In this document: one piece after another, positions 16,572 to 24,128 of the stretch
How the letters are laid out: each line of letters begins with the position of its first letter
Position numbering within the stretch: the stretch's first letter is position 1
DNA from: Planctomycetota bacterium
GTDB lineage: Bacteria > Planctomycetota > Planctomycetia > Gemmatales > Gemmataceae
NCBI GenBank assembly: GCA_016191165.1
Contig: JACPPF010000067.1
Coordinates: forward strand, 1-39,146
DNA length: 39,146 bases
Reading direction: 5' to 3'
The notes under the pieces: generated by a model
Told to the model about the DNA's origin: nothing
The model's input: the letters and a program-made list of their open reading frames with translations, nothing else
Databases searched by the model: none
Position numbers and translations under genes: made by a program

Positions 16572-18140
16572 TCACGTTTGCAATACCCCGGTCTTGAACT
16601 CGCGCCCGTCATCGTGCCGCAGCGCCACCGACAGCGCCAGCAGCAAGGCTTCGCGCGTCCTTGCCGGGTCGAGGATCGCGTCCACCCACAGCCGGGCCGC
16701 GGCGTAGCGGATGTCGGTCTGCTCCGCATAGTCGGCGTGAATGCGGTTCTTGAGCGCCGTCAACTCGTCGGCATCCGGATCGTGGCCTTTACGCTTCAAA
16801 GCGCCAATGGTGATGTCGAGCAACGTCTCCGCCGCCTGTTCGCCGCCCATGACGGCGTATCGCGCCGTGGGCCAAGCGAAAATGAAACGCGGATCAAATG
16901 CCTTGCCGCACAGGGCATAGTTGCCCGCGCCATAAGAGCCGCCGAGGATGAGCGTGATCTTTGGCACCACGCTGTTGGAGATGACGTTGACGAGTTTCGC
17001 CCCGGCGCGGATGATGCCCGCGGCTTCGGAATCGCGGCCCACCATGAAGCCGTTCACATCCTGTAAGAAGATGATCGGCATCCGCGTCTGATTGCAGTCC
17101 ATGATGAAGCGAGCAGCCTTGTCGGCGGCATCGACGTAGATGACGCCGCCGATTTGCACCTCGCCCTTGGGGGATTTCGTTCGTCGCTTTTGATTAGCCA
17201 CTACGCCCACTGCCACGCCGCCGAGTCGGCCGTAGCCACAAACCAGGGTCGGACCGAACTCCGCCTTGTATTCGTCGAACAGGGCGTCGTCGAGGAGGTG
17301 GGGGAGAAGGTCGCACACGTCGTATTCTTGGGGGAGTGATCCCAGGGATCCCCGGGGTTCGCTGCGCTCACCCCTGGGCTTCAACGTGAGGTCCACCCGG
17401 GGCCTGTCTTCGGGCAACATGCCGATCAGTCGCTGGAGCCGATCCAGACAGGCGGGGTCGTCTTTTTCACGAAAGTCGATGGTGCCGCTGATTTGCGCGT
17501 GCATGGCGGCGCCGCCGAGGTCCTCGCTGTCCACGACTTGCCCGATGGCCGCCTTCACCAGGGCCGGGCCTGCCAGATAGAGGCCGCTGCCTTCGGTCAT
17601 TAACAGTTTGTCGCACAAGACTGGCAAATAGCCGCCGCCGGCAACGCAGTTGCCCATGATGGCGGCGAACTGGGGGATGCCCATGGCGGAAATGACGGCG
17701 TTGTTGCGAAAGATGCGGCCAAAGTCGTCCTCGTCGGGGAACACTTCGTCTTGCAGTGGCAGAAAGACGCCGGCGGAATCGACGAGGTAGACGAGCGGCA
17801 GGCGATTATCCATCGCGATGCGCTGAGCACGCAGGACCTTCTTGGCGGTCATCGGGAAAAAGGCGCCTGCCTTCACGGTTGCATCATTGGCGATCAACAT
17901 GACCTGCCGACCGGCGACCGTGCCGATCCCCGTGACGACGCCGGCGGACGGCGCACCGCCGTGGTCGGCGTACATGTTCCAGGCGGCCCAGAGGCCCAGT
18001 TCAAAGAAATCGCTGGAGAGTTGGGCGATGCGTTCCCGCGCTGTCAGCCGGCCCTTGGCATGTTGCCGTTGGATTGCAGCCGCGCCGCCGCCGGTGCGAA
18101 TGACGTCGGCAATTTGGCTGTGGGATTGGTGGCCGGGCAT
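16572..18140 (-). CDS. Acyl-CoA carboxylase carboxyltransferase (beta) subunit, methylcrotonyl-CoA type
   Basis: A 522-residue protein that transfers a carboxyl group from carboxybiotin to an acyl-CoA. The N-terminal subdomain has KGRLTARERIAQL near residue 30, VYLVDSAGVFLP near 120 and the oxyanion-hole region MGNCVAGGGYLPVLCD near 165. The C-terminal subdomain has IFLQDVNGFMVG near 355 and GGSYGAGNYALCGKAFDP near 400. The pattern is closest to methylcrotonyl- or propionyl-CoA carboxylase beta chains. No biotin carboxylase or biotin-carrier gene is nearby, so its partner must be elsewhere. Residues about 250-268 (PRGERSEPRG and flanks) are encoded by a repeat element also found elsewhere in the window. 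They fall in the linker between subdomains, so function is probably kept. Start ATG 18140 has AAGGGA upstream. Confidence 0.9.
   Translation of the reverse strand: MPGHQSHSQIADVIRTGGGAAAIQRQHAKGRLTARERIAQLSSDFFELGLWAAWNMYADHGGAPSAGVVTGIGTVAGRQVMLIANDATVKAGAFFPMTAKKVLRAQRIAMDNRLPLVYLVDSAGVFLPLQDEVFPDEDDFGRIFRNNAVISAMGIPQFAAIMGNCVAGGGYLPVLCDKLLMTEGSGLYLAGPALVKAAIGQVVDSEDLGGAAMHAQISGTIDFREKDDPACLDRLQRLIGMLPEDRPRVDLTLKPRGERSEPRGSLGSLPQEYDVCDLLPHLLDDALFDEYKAEFGPTLVCGYGRLGGVAVGVVANQKRRTKSPKGEVQIGGVIYVDAADKAARFIMDCNQTRMPIIFLQDVNGFMVGRDSEAAGIIRAGAKLVNVISNSVVPKITLILGGSYGAGNYALCGKAFDPRFIFAWPTARYAVMGGEQAAETLLDITIGALKRKGHDPDADELTALKNRIHADYAEQTDIRYAAARLWVDAILDPARTREALLLALSVALRHDDGREFKTGVLQT
17341..17383 (-). 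repeat. GCTGCGCTCACCCCTGGG-type repeat inserted in the carboxyltransferase gene
   Basis: The core GGTTCGCTGCGCTCACCCCT followed by GGGCTTCA matches copies at 24095-24128 and 29889-29922, with a diverged copy at 34849-34882. It lies entirely inside the coding sequence and is read in the one minus-strand frame without a stop, giving the peptide KPRGERSEPRG. Confidence 0.85.
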
Positions 18141-18172
18141 CAGCGGTTTTCCCTTGGTTCATGCGCCTCTCG

Positions 18173-18212
18173 TCGTTTAGCGTCCGCGCGGCGCCGGGCG
18201 GTCGCTAAACGA
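18173..18212. repeat. TCGTTTAGCG / CGCTAAACGA palindrome
   Basis: Perfect 10-bp arms at 18173-18182 and 18203-18212 enclose a GC-rich centre. It sits between the rpoN stop and the carboxyltransferase start. A related copy with one mismatch lies on the other side of rpoN at 19780-19820. It could form a strong hairpin in the transcript and attenuate readthrough into the carboxyltransferase gene. Confidence 0.8.
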
Positions 18213-18246
18213 AGATAGCGCTGATTGAGGGCGCAAAGTCCAGCGC

Positions 18247-19752
18247 TTATTCCGCCCACACCTTCCGCTGGCGCGACGACTGAATGCCCAGCATCTTGCG
18301 ATATTTGGTGACGGTCCGTCGTGCCACGGGATAGCCGGCCTCGGATAGCTTGGTGACAAGGTCTTCATCGGAGAGCGGGTTCTCCTTGTCCTCGTTGCCG
18401 ATGACGTCGAGAAGCTTTTGCTTGATCGTCTCCCAGGCAACCTCTTCACCGCTGGCCGTCTGCGTGCCGCCGCCGAAGAAGCGTTTCAGCGGGAAGACGC
18501 CGCGCGGGGTTTGCACCCATTTATCGTCCACCGCCCGGCTAACCGTGGTGACGTGGACGCCGACGACATCGGCGATCTGCTGCATCTTGAGCGGTTCGAT
18601 GCATTCGGGCCCCGTGTCCAGGAAGGCACGTTGATGGTCGATGATCGCCCGGGTCACCTTCTTTAACGTCGAACGGCGCTGCTCGATGGCGTCGATCAGC
18701 CACTTGGCGGATTGAATCTTGCGCTGGAGGAACTCCCGCGCCTTGTCGTCGGAATGCTTGTCCCGAAGCATTTCAAAATAGCGCCGGCTGATGTAGATGT
18801 TCGGCGTCCAGTCGTCCACGAGGCGGATGTCGTATTCGTTCTGGTCGTTCTTCTCCACGATGATATCGGGGATCACGTATTGAACACTGTTGGTCGCGAA
18901 CTGGGCGCCGGGCTTCGGGTTCAAGTGCTTGAGCACCTCGATCGCCTCGTGAAGGGTCTTCATGTCGCAGCCGGTCTGCTTCTGAATCAACGGCAAGCGG
19001 TTGTGCTGAATGTCCTCCAGGTGGCCGATCAGCGCGCGGACGACATCGCGGTGCGGTGTGTCGCGCGTGATCTGCAACAACAGGCATTCCTCGACCGTGC
19101 GCGCTCCGACGCCGAGCGGGTCGAGCCCTTGCAAGTCCTCCAGCGTTTCTTCCACTTGCTGGATTGTCACCTCGCCGTCGAACGACTGGCGGATGTCCTC
19201 CAGCGGCGTCGTCAGGTAGCCGCGCTCATCGAGATGCGAAATCATGTAGCGCAACAGGTCGAGGTTGACAATCTCGGTATCGAGATAGGGGAGTTGCTCA
19301 TCGAGGAAATCCTGAAGGGACTGCGGCCGATCGGCCATGTTGGCCATGGCGTCATGCTTTTTGTCCATCTCTTCCGAGATGCGGTTGGCGGAGGGGCGGG
19401 ACTCCTCGTCGAAGTAATTGGACCAATCCTCGTTGATGGCCTCCATGCGCTTGAAATCATCCTCGCCGCTCTTGGCGTCGATGACCAGGTCTTCGTCGGG
19501 TTTTTCGAGCAGCGCCTCTTCGGGGGGTTCGGGCACTTCAACTGCCTCACCGAGTTCCGGCTCATTGGGGTAGCCTTCGTCTTCCGAGCCGGCCTCGCGT
19601 ATTTCCAATACGGGATTTTCTTGAAGCTCATGCTCGATACGTTCCTGCAGCGCCATGACGGGGAGTTGGAGGATCTCCATCGACTGAATCATGCGCGGCG
19701 AAATCACCTGGGCGAGTTCCGTCCGCATCGAAGTGCCGAGGTTCAGTTGCAT
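18247..19752 (-). CDS. rpoN: RNA polymerase sigma-54 factor
   Basis: A 501-residue sigma factor that directs RNA polymerase to -24/-12 promoters, which need an AAA+ activator for opening. The N-terminal region I is LAQVISPRMIQSMEILQLP and ELQENPVLEI (residues about 13-50), the activator-contact region. An acidic linker (about 55-100), the core-binding domain, a helix-turn-helix (MQQIADVVGVHVTTVSRAV near 395) and the C-terminal RpoN box (ARRTVTKYRKMLGI near 475-490) follow. All expected parts are present and length is normal. Start ATG 19752 has GGAAG upstream. The gene lies 73 bases after recR and is bracketed by related TTTAGC palindromes. Confidence 0.96.
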   Translation of the reverse strand: MQLNLGTSMRTELAQVISPRMIQSMEILQLPVMALQERIEHELQENPVLEIREAGSEDEGYPNEPELGEAVEVPEPPEEALLEKPDEDLVIDAKSGEDDFKRMEAINEDWSNYFDEESRPSANRISEEMDKKHDAMANMADRPQSLQDFLDEQLPYLDTEIVNLDLLRYMISHLDERGYLTTPLEDIRQSFDGEVTIQQVEETLEDLQGLDPLGVGARTVEECLLLQITRDTPHRDVVRALIGHLEDIQHNRLPLIQKQTGCDMKTLHEAIEVLKHLNPKPGAQFATNSVQYVIPDIIVEKNDQNEYDIRLVDDWTPNIYISRRYFEMLRDKHSDDKAREFLQRKIQSAKWLIDAIEQRRSTLKKVTRAIIDHQRAFLDTGPECIEPLKMQQIADVVGVHVTTVSRAVDDKWVQTPRGVFPLKRFFGGGTQTASGEEVAWETIKQKLLDVIGNEDKENPLSDEDLVTKLSEAGYPVARRTVTKYRKMLGIQSSRQRKVWAE

Positions 19753-19779
19753 GGTCTTCCGTTCTCCCTAAACCGAAGA

Positions 19780-19820
19780 TTCGTTTGCGTTCGCCTGGCG
19801 CCGAGCGGGCGCTAAACGAA
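19780..19820. repeat. TTCGTTTGCG / CGCTAAACGAA palindrome
   Basis: The imperfect arms at 19780-19789 and 19810-19820 are of the same family as 18173-18212, with G in place of A in the left arm. It lies in the 73-base gap between recR and rpoN and includes part of the rpoN leader. Confidence 0.75.
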
Positions 19821-19825
19821 GTCAA

Positions 19826-20467
19826 TCAGAATGCGCGGCGACCTTCGAGAGCGTCGGCAAGCATTTGGGTGTTCGCGAATTCGAGGACCGAGCCCGAAGG
19901 CAAGCCGCGGGCCAGGCGTGTGATTTTCACGCCGGTCCCCGCGAGCAAGTTCGAGACGTAAAGGGCGGTACCGTCGCCTTCGAGCGTCGGGTTGGTCGCC
20001 ATGATGATCTCTTTGACGCCCCCCTGGTTGACACGCTGCATGAGCGAATCGATGGTCAGATTCTCCGGACCGATGCCCTCCAGCGGAGCGAGTCGGCCTT
20101 GCAACACGTGATAGAGACCGCGGTAGGTTCCCGCGCGTTCGATCGACATCAGGTCGCGTGGTTGCTCGACGACGCAGATCGCCGACGGATCCCGCTTGCC
20201 ATCCATGCAGATGTTGCAAAATTCACCCTCGGTGAGGTTGCAACATCGGCGGCATGGATGAATTTTCGTGACCACGTCCCGCAGGGCATCAGCGAGGGCG
20301 AGCACGTCCCGGGCCTGGGACGCGAGCAGGAAATGCGTGATCCGTTCCGCGGACTTGGGCCCGATGCCGGGCAACTTCCCTAGCTCGTCCATCAAGCGGG
20401 TGATCGCTCCCTCGGGTGCGGTGCTGGCCAATGGTTTTCTCCAACCGGACCTGTTCGGGCTGGTCAC
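19826..20467 (-). CDS. recR: Recombination mediator protein RecR
   Basis: A 213-residue protein of the RecFOR pathway, which helps load RecA onto SSB-coated single-stranded DNA. Visible parts are a helix-hairpin-helix (LPGIGPKSAERITHFLL, residues about 33-49), a four-cysteine zinc motif (CRRCCNLTEGEFCNIC, about 72-87) and a Toprim domain (ICVVEQPRDLMSIERAG, then LQGRLAPLEGIGPENL). The length is slightly above the usual 200 because of an N-terminal extension. The start is GTG at 20467, overlapping the ybaB stop as GTGA, so the two are probably translationally coupled. It is the third gene of the dnaX-ybaB-recR unit. Confidence 0.95.
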   Translation of the reverse strand: MTSPNRSGWRKPLASTAPEGAITRLMDELGKLPGIGPKSAERITHFLLASQARDVLALADALRDVVTKIHPCRRCCNLTEGEFCNICMDGKRDPSAICVVEQPRDLMSIERAGTYRGLYHVLQGRLAPLEGIGPENLTIDSLMQRVNQGGVKEIIMATNPTLEGDGTALYVSNLLAGTGVKITRLARGLPSGSVLEFANTQMLADALEGRRAF

Positions 20468-20805
20468 GTCGGCAACTGAATCCCCGGCGGCAACGCCATG
20501 CCGAGGCCCGACGCCATTTTCGACGTCTCCTCCGCGACCGCTTGCCGCGCCCTCTGGATCGCCTGATTGATGGCGGAGCGCACCAGGTCTTCCAGCAACT
20601 CCTTGTCGTTAAGCTTCATCAACTCATCGCTGATGACGCACGCGATAACTTCCATGTGGCCGTTGACCTTTGCCTTCACCATGCCGGCGCCGGCGTCCCC
20701 GTCCGCGACGACTTGAGCGATACGGCCCTGGAGTTTGCCCATCTCCTCCTGCATTTTGGGGAGGTTCTTCATCAGGCTGGCGATCTGGCCGAGTTTTTCA
20801 AACAT
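20464..20805 (-). CDS. ybaB: Nucleoid-associated protein, YbaB/EbfC family
   Basis: A 113-residue DNA-binding protein. The family motif is visible in the N-terminal helix (MFEKLGQIASLMKNLPKMQEEM) and in GMVKAKVNGHMEVIACVI. YbaB proteins form small dimers that coat DNA. The start at ATG 20805 is chosen over an in-frame ATG at 20892 because AGGAGG lies seven bases upstream and the family begins here. The gene overlaps the 3' end of dnaX by eight bases and its stop overlaps the recR start. This is the conserved dnaX-ybaB-recR order seen in many bacteria. Confidence 0.93.
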   Translation of the reverse strand: MFEKLGQIASLMKNLPKMQEEMGKLQGRIAQVVADGDAGAGMVKAKVNGHMEVIACVISDELMKLNDKELLEDLVRSAINQAIQRARQAVAEETSKMASGLGMALPPGIQLPT

Positions 20806-22591
20806 CGTCGTCCTCCTCTTGGGCCTCATCCGTGGATGCGGCCGGCACGGTCGCAGCACCGAAGCCCTCGTCGACGCGCATGATTTGCGCACCGAGAATC
20901 TCCGCCGCGTTTTTCACGAACGGAAGCTGCATCATTCCGGCGCGCGTCTGACGTTGCTGGCCCATGGCCAAGGCCGCCGAACTTTTGGACGCGGCTCCGG
21001 CCTCGCGCGGGGCGTCGTCGATCCATTCGATGCTGATCTTGCAAGGCTGCCCGACAATGCCGTTCAACGTCTCGCCGACCTTCGACAGGCGAATCGGATC
21101 GAGAAACATCGCACTGGGAGCATTATACCTGCGCGGAACCCGAAAAACCAGAGCGTTTGGCCCGGAAATTGCAGCAGAAGTGATCTTGCGAAGTTCAGCC
21201 TGAACCGCAAAGCCTGAATTTGAAATGAGTTGCTGTAATACATCAGCGGCTGACTGCTCGGTCAAATCGATGCGATGGCTTGTGTTTTCCGGCCCGGAAT
21301 CATCCGCTAGCTTTTTTTTTTCCGGTCCCGGAGCACTCGCAGCTGCGGAGGACGGACGGGCGGGGGAGGGGGGCTTTGAGCCTTGGGCTGCGCCTTCCCG
21401 GGACAGCCACTGGGCGATTTGCGTGATTGAAACGAGATCGTCGAGTTGGCAGATGCGCACCAACCCCATTTCCAGAATCGCGCGGGCATGGCTGCTGCGC
21501 CCCATGCGCGTCTTGGCCGTCACCAGGATGTCCATCCCCGCGAGGATCTTGTCCAGGCTCGGCTGTTTGGCCTGGTCCTTGAGCAGATCGCGGCGAGCGC
21601 TGGAGACGCTGACCGATTGTCCCTCGATGCCGGCGCAGTTCACGACCATCAGATCGCGCCAATATTCGATCAGTTGATCGAGCAGTTCGCCGATCTGCTG
21701 CCCCTGGTTGGCGATTTCGTTGAGCAGGTCCAGCACCTTTTTCGTGTCCTTCGCGATGGCGGCGCCGGCGAGAGCGGTTACGTGCTCCTCATGGGCCGTT
21801 CCCAGGAGTTGATGCACGGTATCCACGGTCAGGTTCTGCCCACTGAAGGCGAGCAATTGATCCAGGAGCGACTGTGCATCGCGCATCGACCCGCCGGCGC
21901 GACGGGCCACGGTCTCCAGCGCCTCGTCGTCGGCCTGCATCTTTTCGGACGCCACGATTTCTTTGAGACGGTCGAGAATGCGCGTGATGCTGATGCCGCC
22001 GAAATCGAAACGCTGGCAGCGCGACAGAATGGTGATGGGAACCTTGTGAATTTCCGTCGTGGCGAAGATGAACTTCACATGGGCGGGCGGCTCTTCCAGC
22101 GTTTTCAGGAGTGCGTTGAAGGCCGCGGTGGAGAGCATGTGGACTTCATCGATGATGTAAATCTTGTAGCGTGATCGGCTCGGCCTGAACTGCACGTTGG
22201 CGCGGAGTTCGCGGATGTTGTCCACGCCATTGTTGCTGGCGCCGTCGATCTCAAGAACGTCGGTGTCTTCGCCTGACGTGATCGCCTGGCAGATCTCACA
22301 TTCATCGCACGGGGTCGGCGTCGGTCCCTTGGCGCAGTTGAGTGCCTTGGCGAGGATGCGGGCCGCGCTCGTCTTGCCGACGCCGCGCGCCCCGGTGAAG
22401 ATATAGGCATGGGCCACGCGATTGCTTTGCAGCGCGTTGATGAGCGCTTGCGCGACCGGCTCCTGGCCGATCAGTTCGGCAAACTGGCGCGGGCGATAAC
22501 GGCGGGCGAGGACCGTGTACTCAGCGCCGGGCGTGGGCGCCGGTTCTTCGACGTCAGGCTTGGTGCTCTTTCGTTTTGCCATGAACATCAT
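20798..22591 (-). CDS. dnaX: DNA polymerase III subunit gamma/tau
   Basis: A 597-residue clamp-loader ATPase that loads the sliding clamp and couples polymerases at the fork. Residues 24-45 contain YRPRQFAELIGQE. Walker A is GARGVGKT (67-74), zinc-binding cysteines lie near 85-103 (PCDECEIC), Walker B is IYIIDEVHML near 150, and a helical lid domain follows to about 390. Residues about 400-450 are a Pro/Ala-rich linker. The C-terminal 130 residues are the less conserved tau-specific part. Three starts are possible (ATG at 22591, 22588 and 22582), none with a strong Shine-Dalgarno; the first is given. The SRP RNA gene lies just upstream in the same direction. I saw no obvious slippery A-run for a programmed gamma frameshift. 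Confidence 0.95.
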   Translation of the reverse strand: MMFMAKRKSTKPDVEEPAPTPGAEYTVLARRYRPRQFAELIGQEPVAQALINALQSNRVAHAYIFTGARGVGKTSAARILAKALNCAKGPTPTPCDECEICQAITSGEDTDVLEIDGASNNGVDNIRELRANVQFRPSRSRYKIYIIDEVHMLSTAAFNALLKTLEEPPAHVKFIFATTEIHKVPITILSRCQRFDFGGISITRILDRLKEIVASEKMQADDEALETVARRAGGSMRDAQSLLDQLLAFSGQNLTVDTVHQLLGTAHEEHVTALAGAAIAKDTKKVLDLLNEIANQGQQIGELLDQLIEYWRDLMVVNCAGIEGQSVSVSSARRDLLKDQAKQPSLDKILAGMDILVTAKTRMGRSSHARAILEMGLVRICQLDDLVSITQIAQWLSREGAAQGSKPPSPARPSSAAASAPGPEKKKLADDSGPENTSHRIDLTEQSAADVLQQLISNSGFAVQAELRKITSAAISGPNALVFRVPRRYNAPSAMFLDPIRLSKVGETLNGIVGQPCKISIEWIDDAPREAGAASKSSAALAMGQQRQTRAGMMQLPFVKNAAEILGAQIMRVDEGFGAATVPAASTDEAQEEDDDV

Positions 22592-22662
22592 CTCACAATC
22601 CGTCGCCCCGCGCGCCGCTTGCGGTTTCGCGTCGCGACTCTCGACGATGCCAGTCTACAGAC

Positions 22663-22696
22663 AAAAAGCCCGCGGAAAACCTCCGCGGGCTTTTTT
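22663..22696 (-). terminator. Rho-independent terminator after the SRP RNA
   Basis: An eight-base GC stem (GCCCGCGG pairing with CCGCGGGC) is flanked by A5 on one side and T6 on the other, so it can work in both directions. In the minus direction it ends with TTTTTG directly downstream of the SRP RNA and about 70 bases before dnaX. This implies that dnaX has its own promoter in 22592-22662. Confidence 0.85.
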
Positions 22697-22702
22697 GGAC
22701 CG

Positions 22703-22830
22703 GCCGCGCCGGGATGGCTGAGAGAGGTTGATCCACTGCACAAGATCCACTGCTTATGGCTGCACCTTCCGGCCTGACCAGATTCACAGCTTCCCCTTGC
22801 GTGGGTCCCCTCCCAGCCTCCTGACGCGGC
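22703..22830 (-). ncRNA. ffs: Signal recognition particle RNA (bacterial small type)
   Basis: Read on the minus strand, the apical domain is GTCAGGCCGGAAGGTGCAGC (22758-22777). This is the universally conserved SRP domain IV: the GGAA tetraloop closed by CC/GG, with the symmetric (TCAGG) and asymmetric (GCAGC) internal-loop strands that bind Ffh. Flanking segments pair into a long stem: GCCGCG at the 5' end with CGCGGC at the 3' end, and GGCTGGGAGG with CCTCTCTCAGCC. The RNA is followed at once by a strong terminator. Placement upstream of dnaX is seen in several other bacteria. The exact 5' and 3' ends are estimated from pairing. Confidence 0.88.
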
Positions 22831-22845
22831 ACGGCGAATGTAAAC

Positions 22846-23292
22846 TCAGTCGGCCTGGTCGATTGCCTTGCCGTTTCCCTGAGTGTATCGTTCCCTTAGC
22901 GACCGCACGATTTGCTTGCGTTCCTTCAGGGCAATTAAATCTCGATCGCGAAGCATGAACGCCCGGGTCGCTTCCGAATACTGCGGCAACAAGGCCTCAC
23001 GGTGGAGTTTTTCCATGAGCGAGATTTCACGTTTTCGATGACAGATGGCCTCGCCAATCTTACCCTGAAGTTCGCAGGCCAATGCCAAACCTTCCTCGCG
23101 GAGCATTGCCGTTTCGTGCTCCCGAAGTTCCGCCAGGACCCTGCACAATCGCACCAAGTAACGCTCGCCTTCCCGGGGCTGTCCTCGGTCATAGAGCCAG
23201 AAACGCAGTTTTTTGCAGAGGTAATCCAGCTCAGTCCACGGGCTCGAAAATCTTCGTTTGGTAGCGGGTGGTTTTCGTTTCTTGACCAACAT
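22846..23292 (-). CDS. Small charged helical protein of unknown function
   Basis: A 148-residue protein beginning MLVKKRKPPATKRRF. It is mostly predicted helix and rich in Arg, Glu and Leu (for example VRLCRVLAELREHETAMLRE). I recognise no domain. The pattern of helical pairs resembles TPR-like or coiled-coil proteins, but no clear repeat can be drawn. The frame remains open far upstream into antisense of the cyclophilin gene. The ATG at 23292 is chosen because the protein composition becomes natural from there and because it follows the small basic gene by ten bases. Its Shine-Dalgarno is weak, so translational coupling is likely. It lies directly upstream of the SRP RNA. Confidence 0.6.
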   Translation of the reverse strand: MLVKKRKPPATKRRFSSPWTELDYLCKKLRFWLYDRGQPREGERYLVRLCRVLAELREHETAMLREEGLALACELQGKIGEAICHRKREISLMEKLHREALLPQYSEATRAFMLRDRDLIALKERKQIVRSLRERYTQGNGKAIDQAD

Positions 23293-23302
23293 GACGCACC
23301 GT

Positions 23303-23500
23303 TTATCGCGGCCTGAGAAGTTCCGGATCAAGTTCAGGGCGCATTCGACGTGCCGTCTCGGACATTTCTTCCCACGCCCTTTTTGCTTCCTCGTATATTC
23401 TAGCCGCTTGAGCTTTTTTGCGGGCCGCTCTTTTTTGGAAGGCACGTTTTCTTGACGGATCCGATTTCTTGCGATGTCCGCGTGCGGGCGTGTGGGCCAT
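23303..23500 (-). CDS. Small, strongly basic protein of unknown function
   Basis: A 65-residue protein with an Arg/Lys-rich N-terminal half (HRKKSDPSRKRAFQKRAARK) and a more acidic helical second half (IYEEAKRAWEEMSETARR). It is likely to bind nucleic acid or an acidic partner, which is inference from charge only. The start is well supported: AGGAGG lies nine bases before ATG 23500. It precedes the 148-residue gene by ten bases, suggesting a two-gene unit between the cyclophilin genes and the SRP RNA. I do not recognise a family. Confidence 0.6.
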   Translation of the reverse strand: MAHTPARGHRKKSDPSRKRAFQKRAARKKAQAARIYEEAKRAWEEMSETARRMRPELDPELLRPR

Positions 23501-23525
23501 GTTCGAGCGCCTCCTAATCGCGGCG

Positions 23526-24062
23526 CTATTTCGGCGTTTCCTTCACGACCGCCTTCTCGATCACGACGCTCTCGATCGGTTTTTCGTTGCGCGTCTTCAC
23601 AAGGGCGATCGCATTGACGACATCCTGCGATGCCTGGTCGAGCACTCTGCCGAAGGCGGTGTAGTTGCCGTCGAGGAAGGTCGCGGGCTCGTGGCAGATG
23701 AAGAACTGCGTGCCGGCGGAATTCGGATCGTTGCTGCGCGCCATGGAAAGAACACCGGCCGCATGGGAGGTCTTGTTGAACTCCGCGTTGATGCGATACC
23801 CACCGCTGCCCGTGCCGGTGCCTTGCGGGCACCCGCCCTGGATCATGAAGCCTTCGATGACGCGGTGAAAGTTCAGCCCGTCATAGAACCCGATCTTGCA
23901 CAGGGCGAGAAAGTTCTTGACATGCCCTGGCGCAACGTCCGGCAAAAAGCCCAACTGGATCACGCCTTTGCTGGTGGTCAGATCCACCGTGTAGGTTTTT
24001 TTCGTAAAGTCAATATCGGCCTGGGCCTTGTCCACTTCGGCTTTGCAGTTGCTCTTGTTCAA
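23526..24062 (-). CDS. Peptidyl-prolyl cis-trans isomerase, cyclophilin type
   Basis: A 178-residue protein catalysing proline isomerisation during protein folding. The cyclophilin domain runs from about residue 25 to the end. FHRVIEGFMIQGG holds the catalytic Arg plus Phe and Gln, and GTQFFI carries the conserved Gln-Phe pair. There is no signal peptide with the chosen start, so it is probably cytoplasmic. The start is TTG at 24062, with AGAGGA seven bases upstream. An in-frame ATG at 24116 would begin inside a repeat element (peptide MSAANLWD), which argues against it. It follows the lipoprotein cyclophilin gene after 63 bases. Confidence 0.88.
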   Translation of the reverse strand: MNKSNCKAEVDKAQADIDFTKKTYTVDLTTSKGVIQLGFLPDVAPGHVKNFLALCKIGFYDGLNFHRVIEGFMIQGGCPQGTGTGSGGYRINAEFNKTSHAAGVLSMARSNDPNSAGTQFFICHEPATFLDGNYTAFGRVLDQASQDVVNAIALVKTRNEKPIESVVIEKAVVKETPK

Positions 24063-24094
24063 GGGGGTGTTCCTCTGGAAGGTAAAGATCAGAT

Positions 24095-24128
24095 CCCAGA
24101 GGTTCGCTGCGCTCACCCCTGGGCTTCA
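24095..24128 (-). repeat. GCTGCGCTCACCCCTGGG-type repeat at a gene end
   Basis: Same family as 17341-17383 and 29889-29922. Read on the minus strand the element starts with TGAAGCCCAGGGG, and that TGA (24126-24128) is the stop codon of the upstream lipoprotein cyclophilin gene. Confidence 0.85.

Noticed and set aside
20798-22591. Programmed frameshift producing a short gamma form of DnaX
   Set aside because: No A-rich slippery heptamer on the coding strand with a following hairpin could be seen. The T-run near 21309-21317 (A-run on the coding strand) is near the linker but cannot be shown to function by inspection alone.
23293-23832. N-terminal extension of the 148-residue helical protein
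   Set aside because: The extension runs antisense-like through the cyclophilin and small basic genes in another frame, and its sequence is shadow-like (Arg/His-rich). The short start at 23292 is far more plausible.
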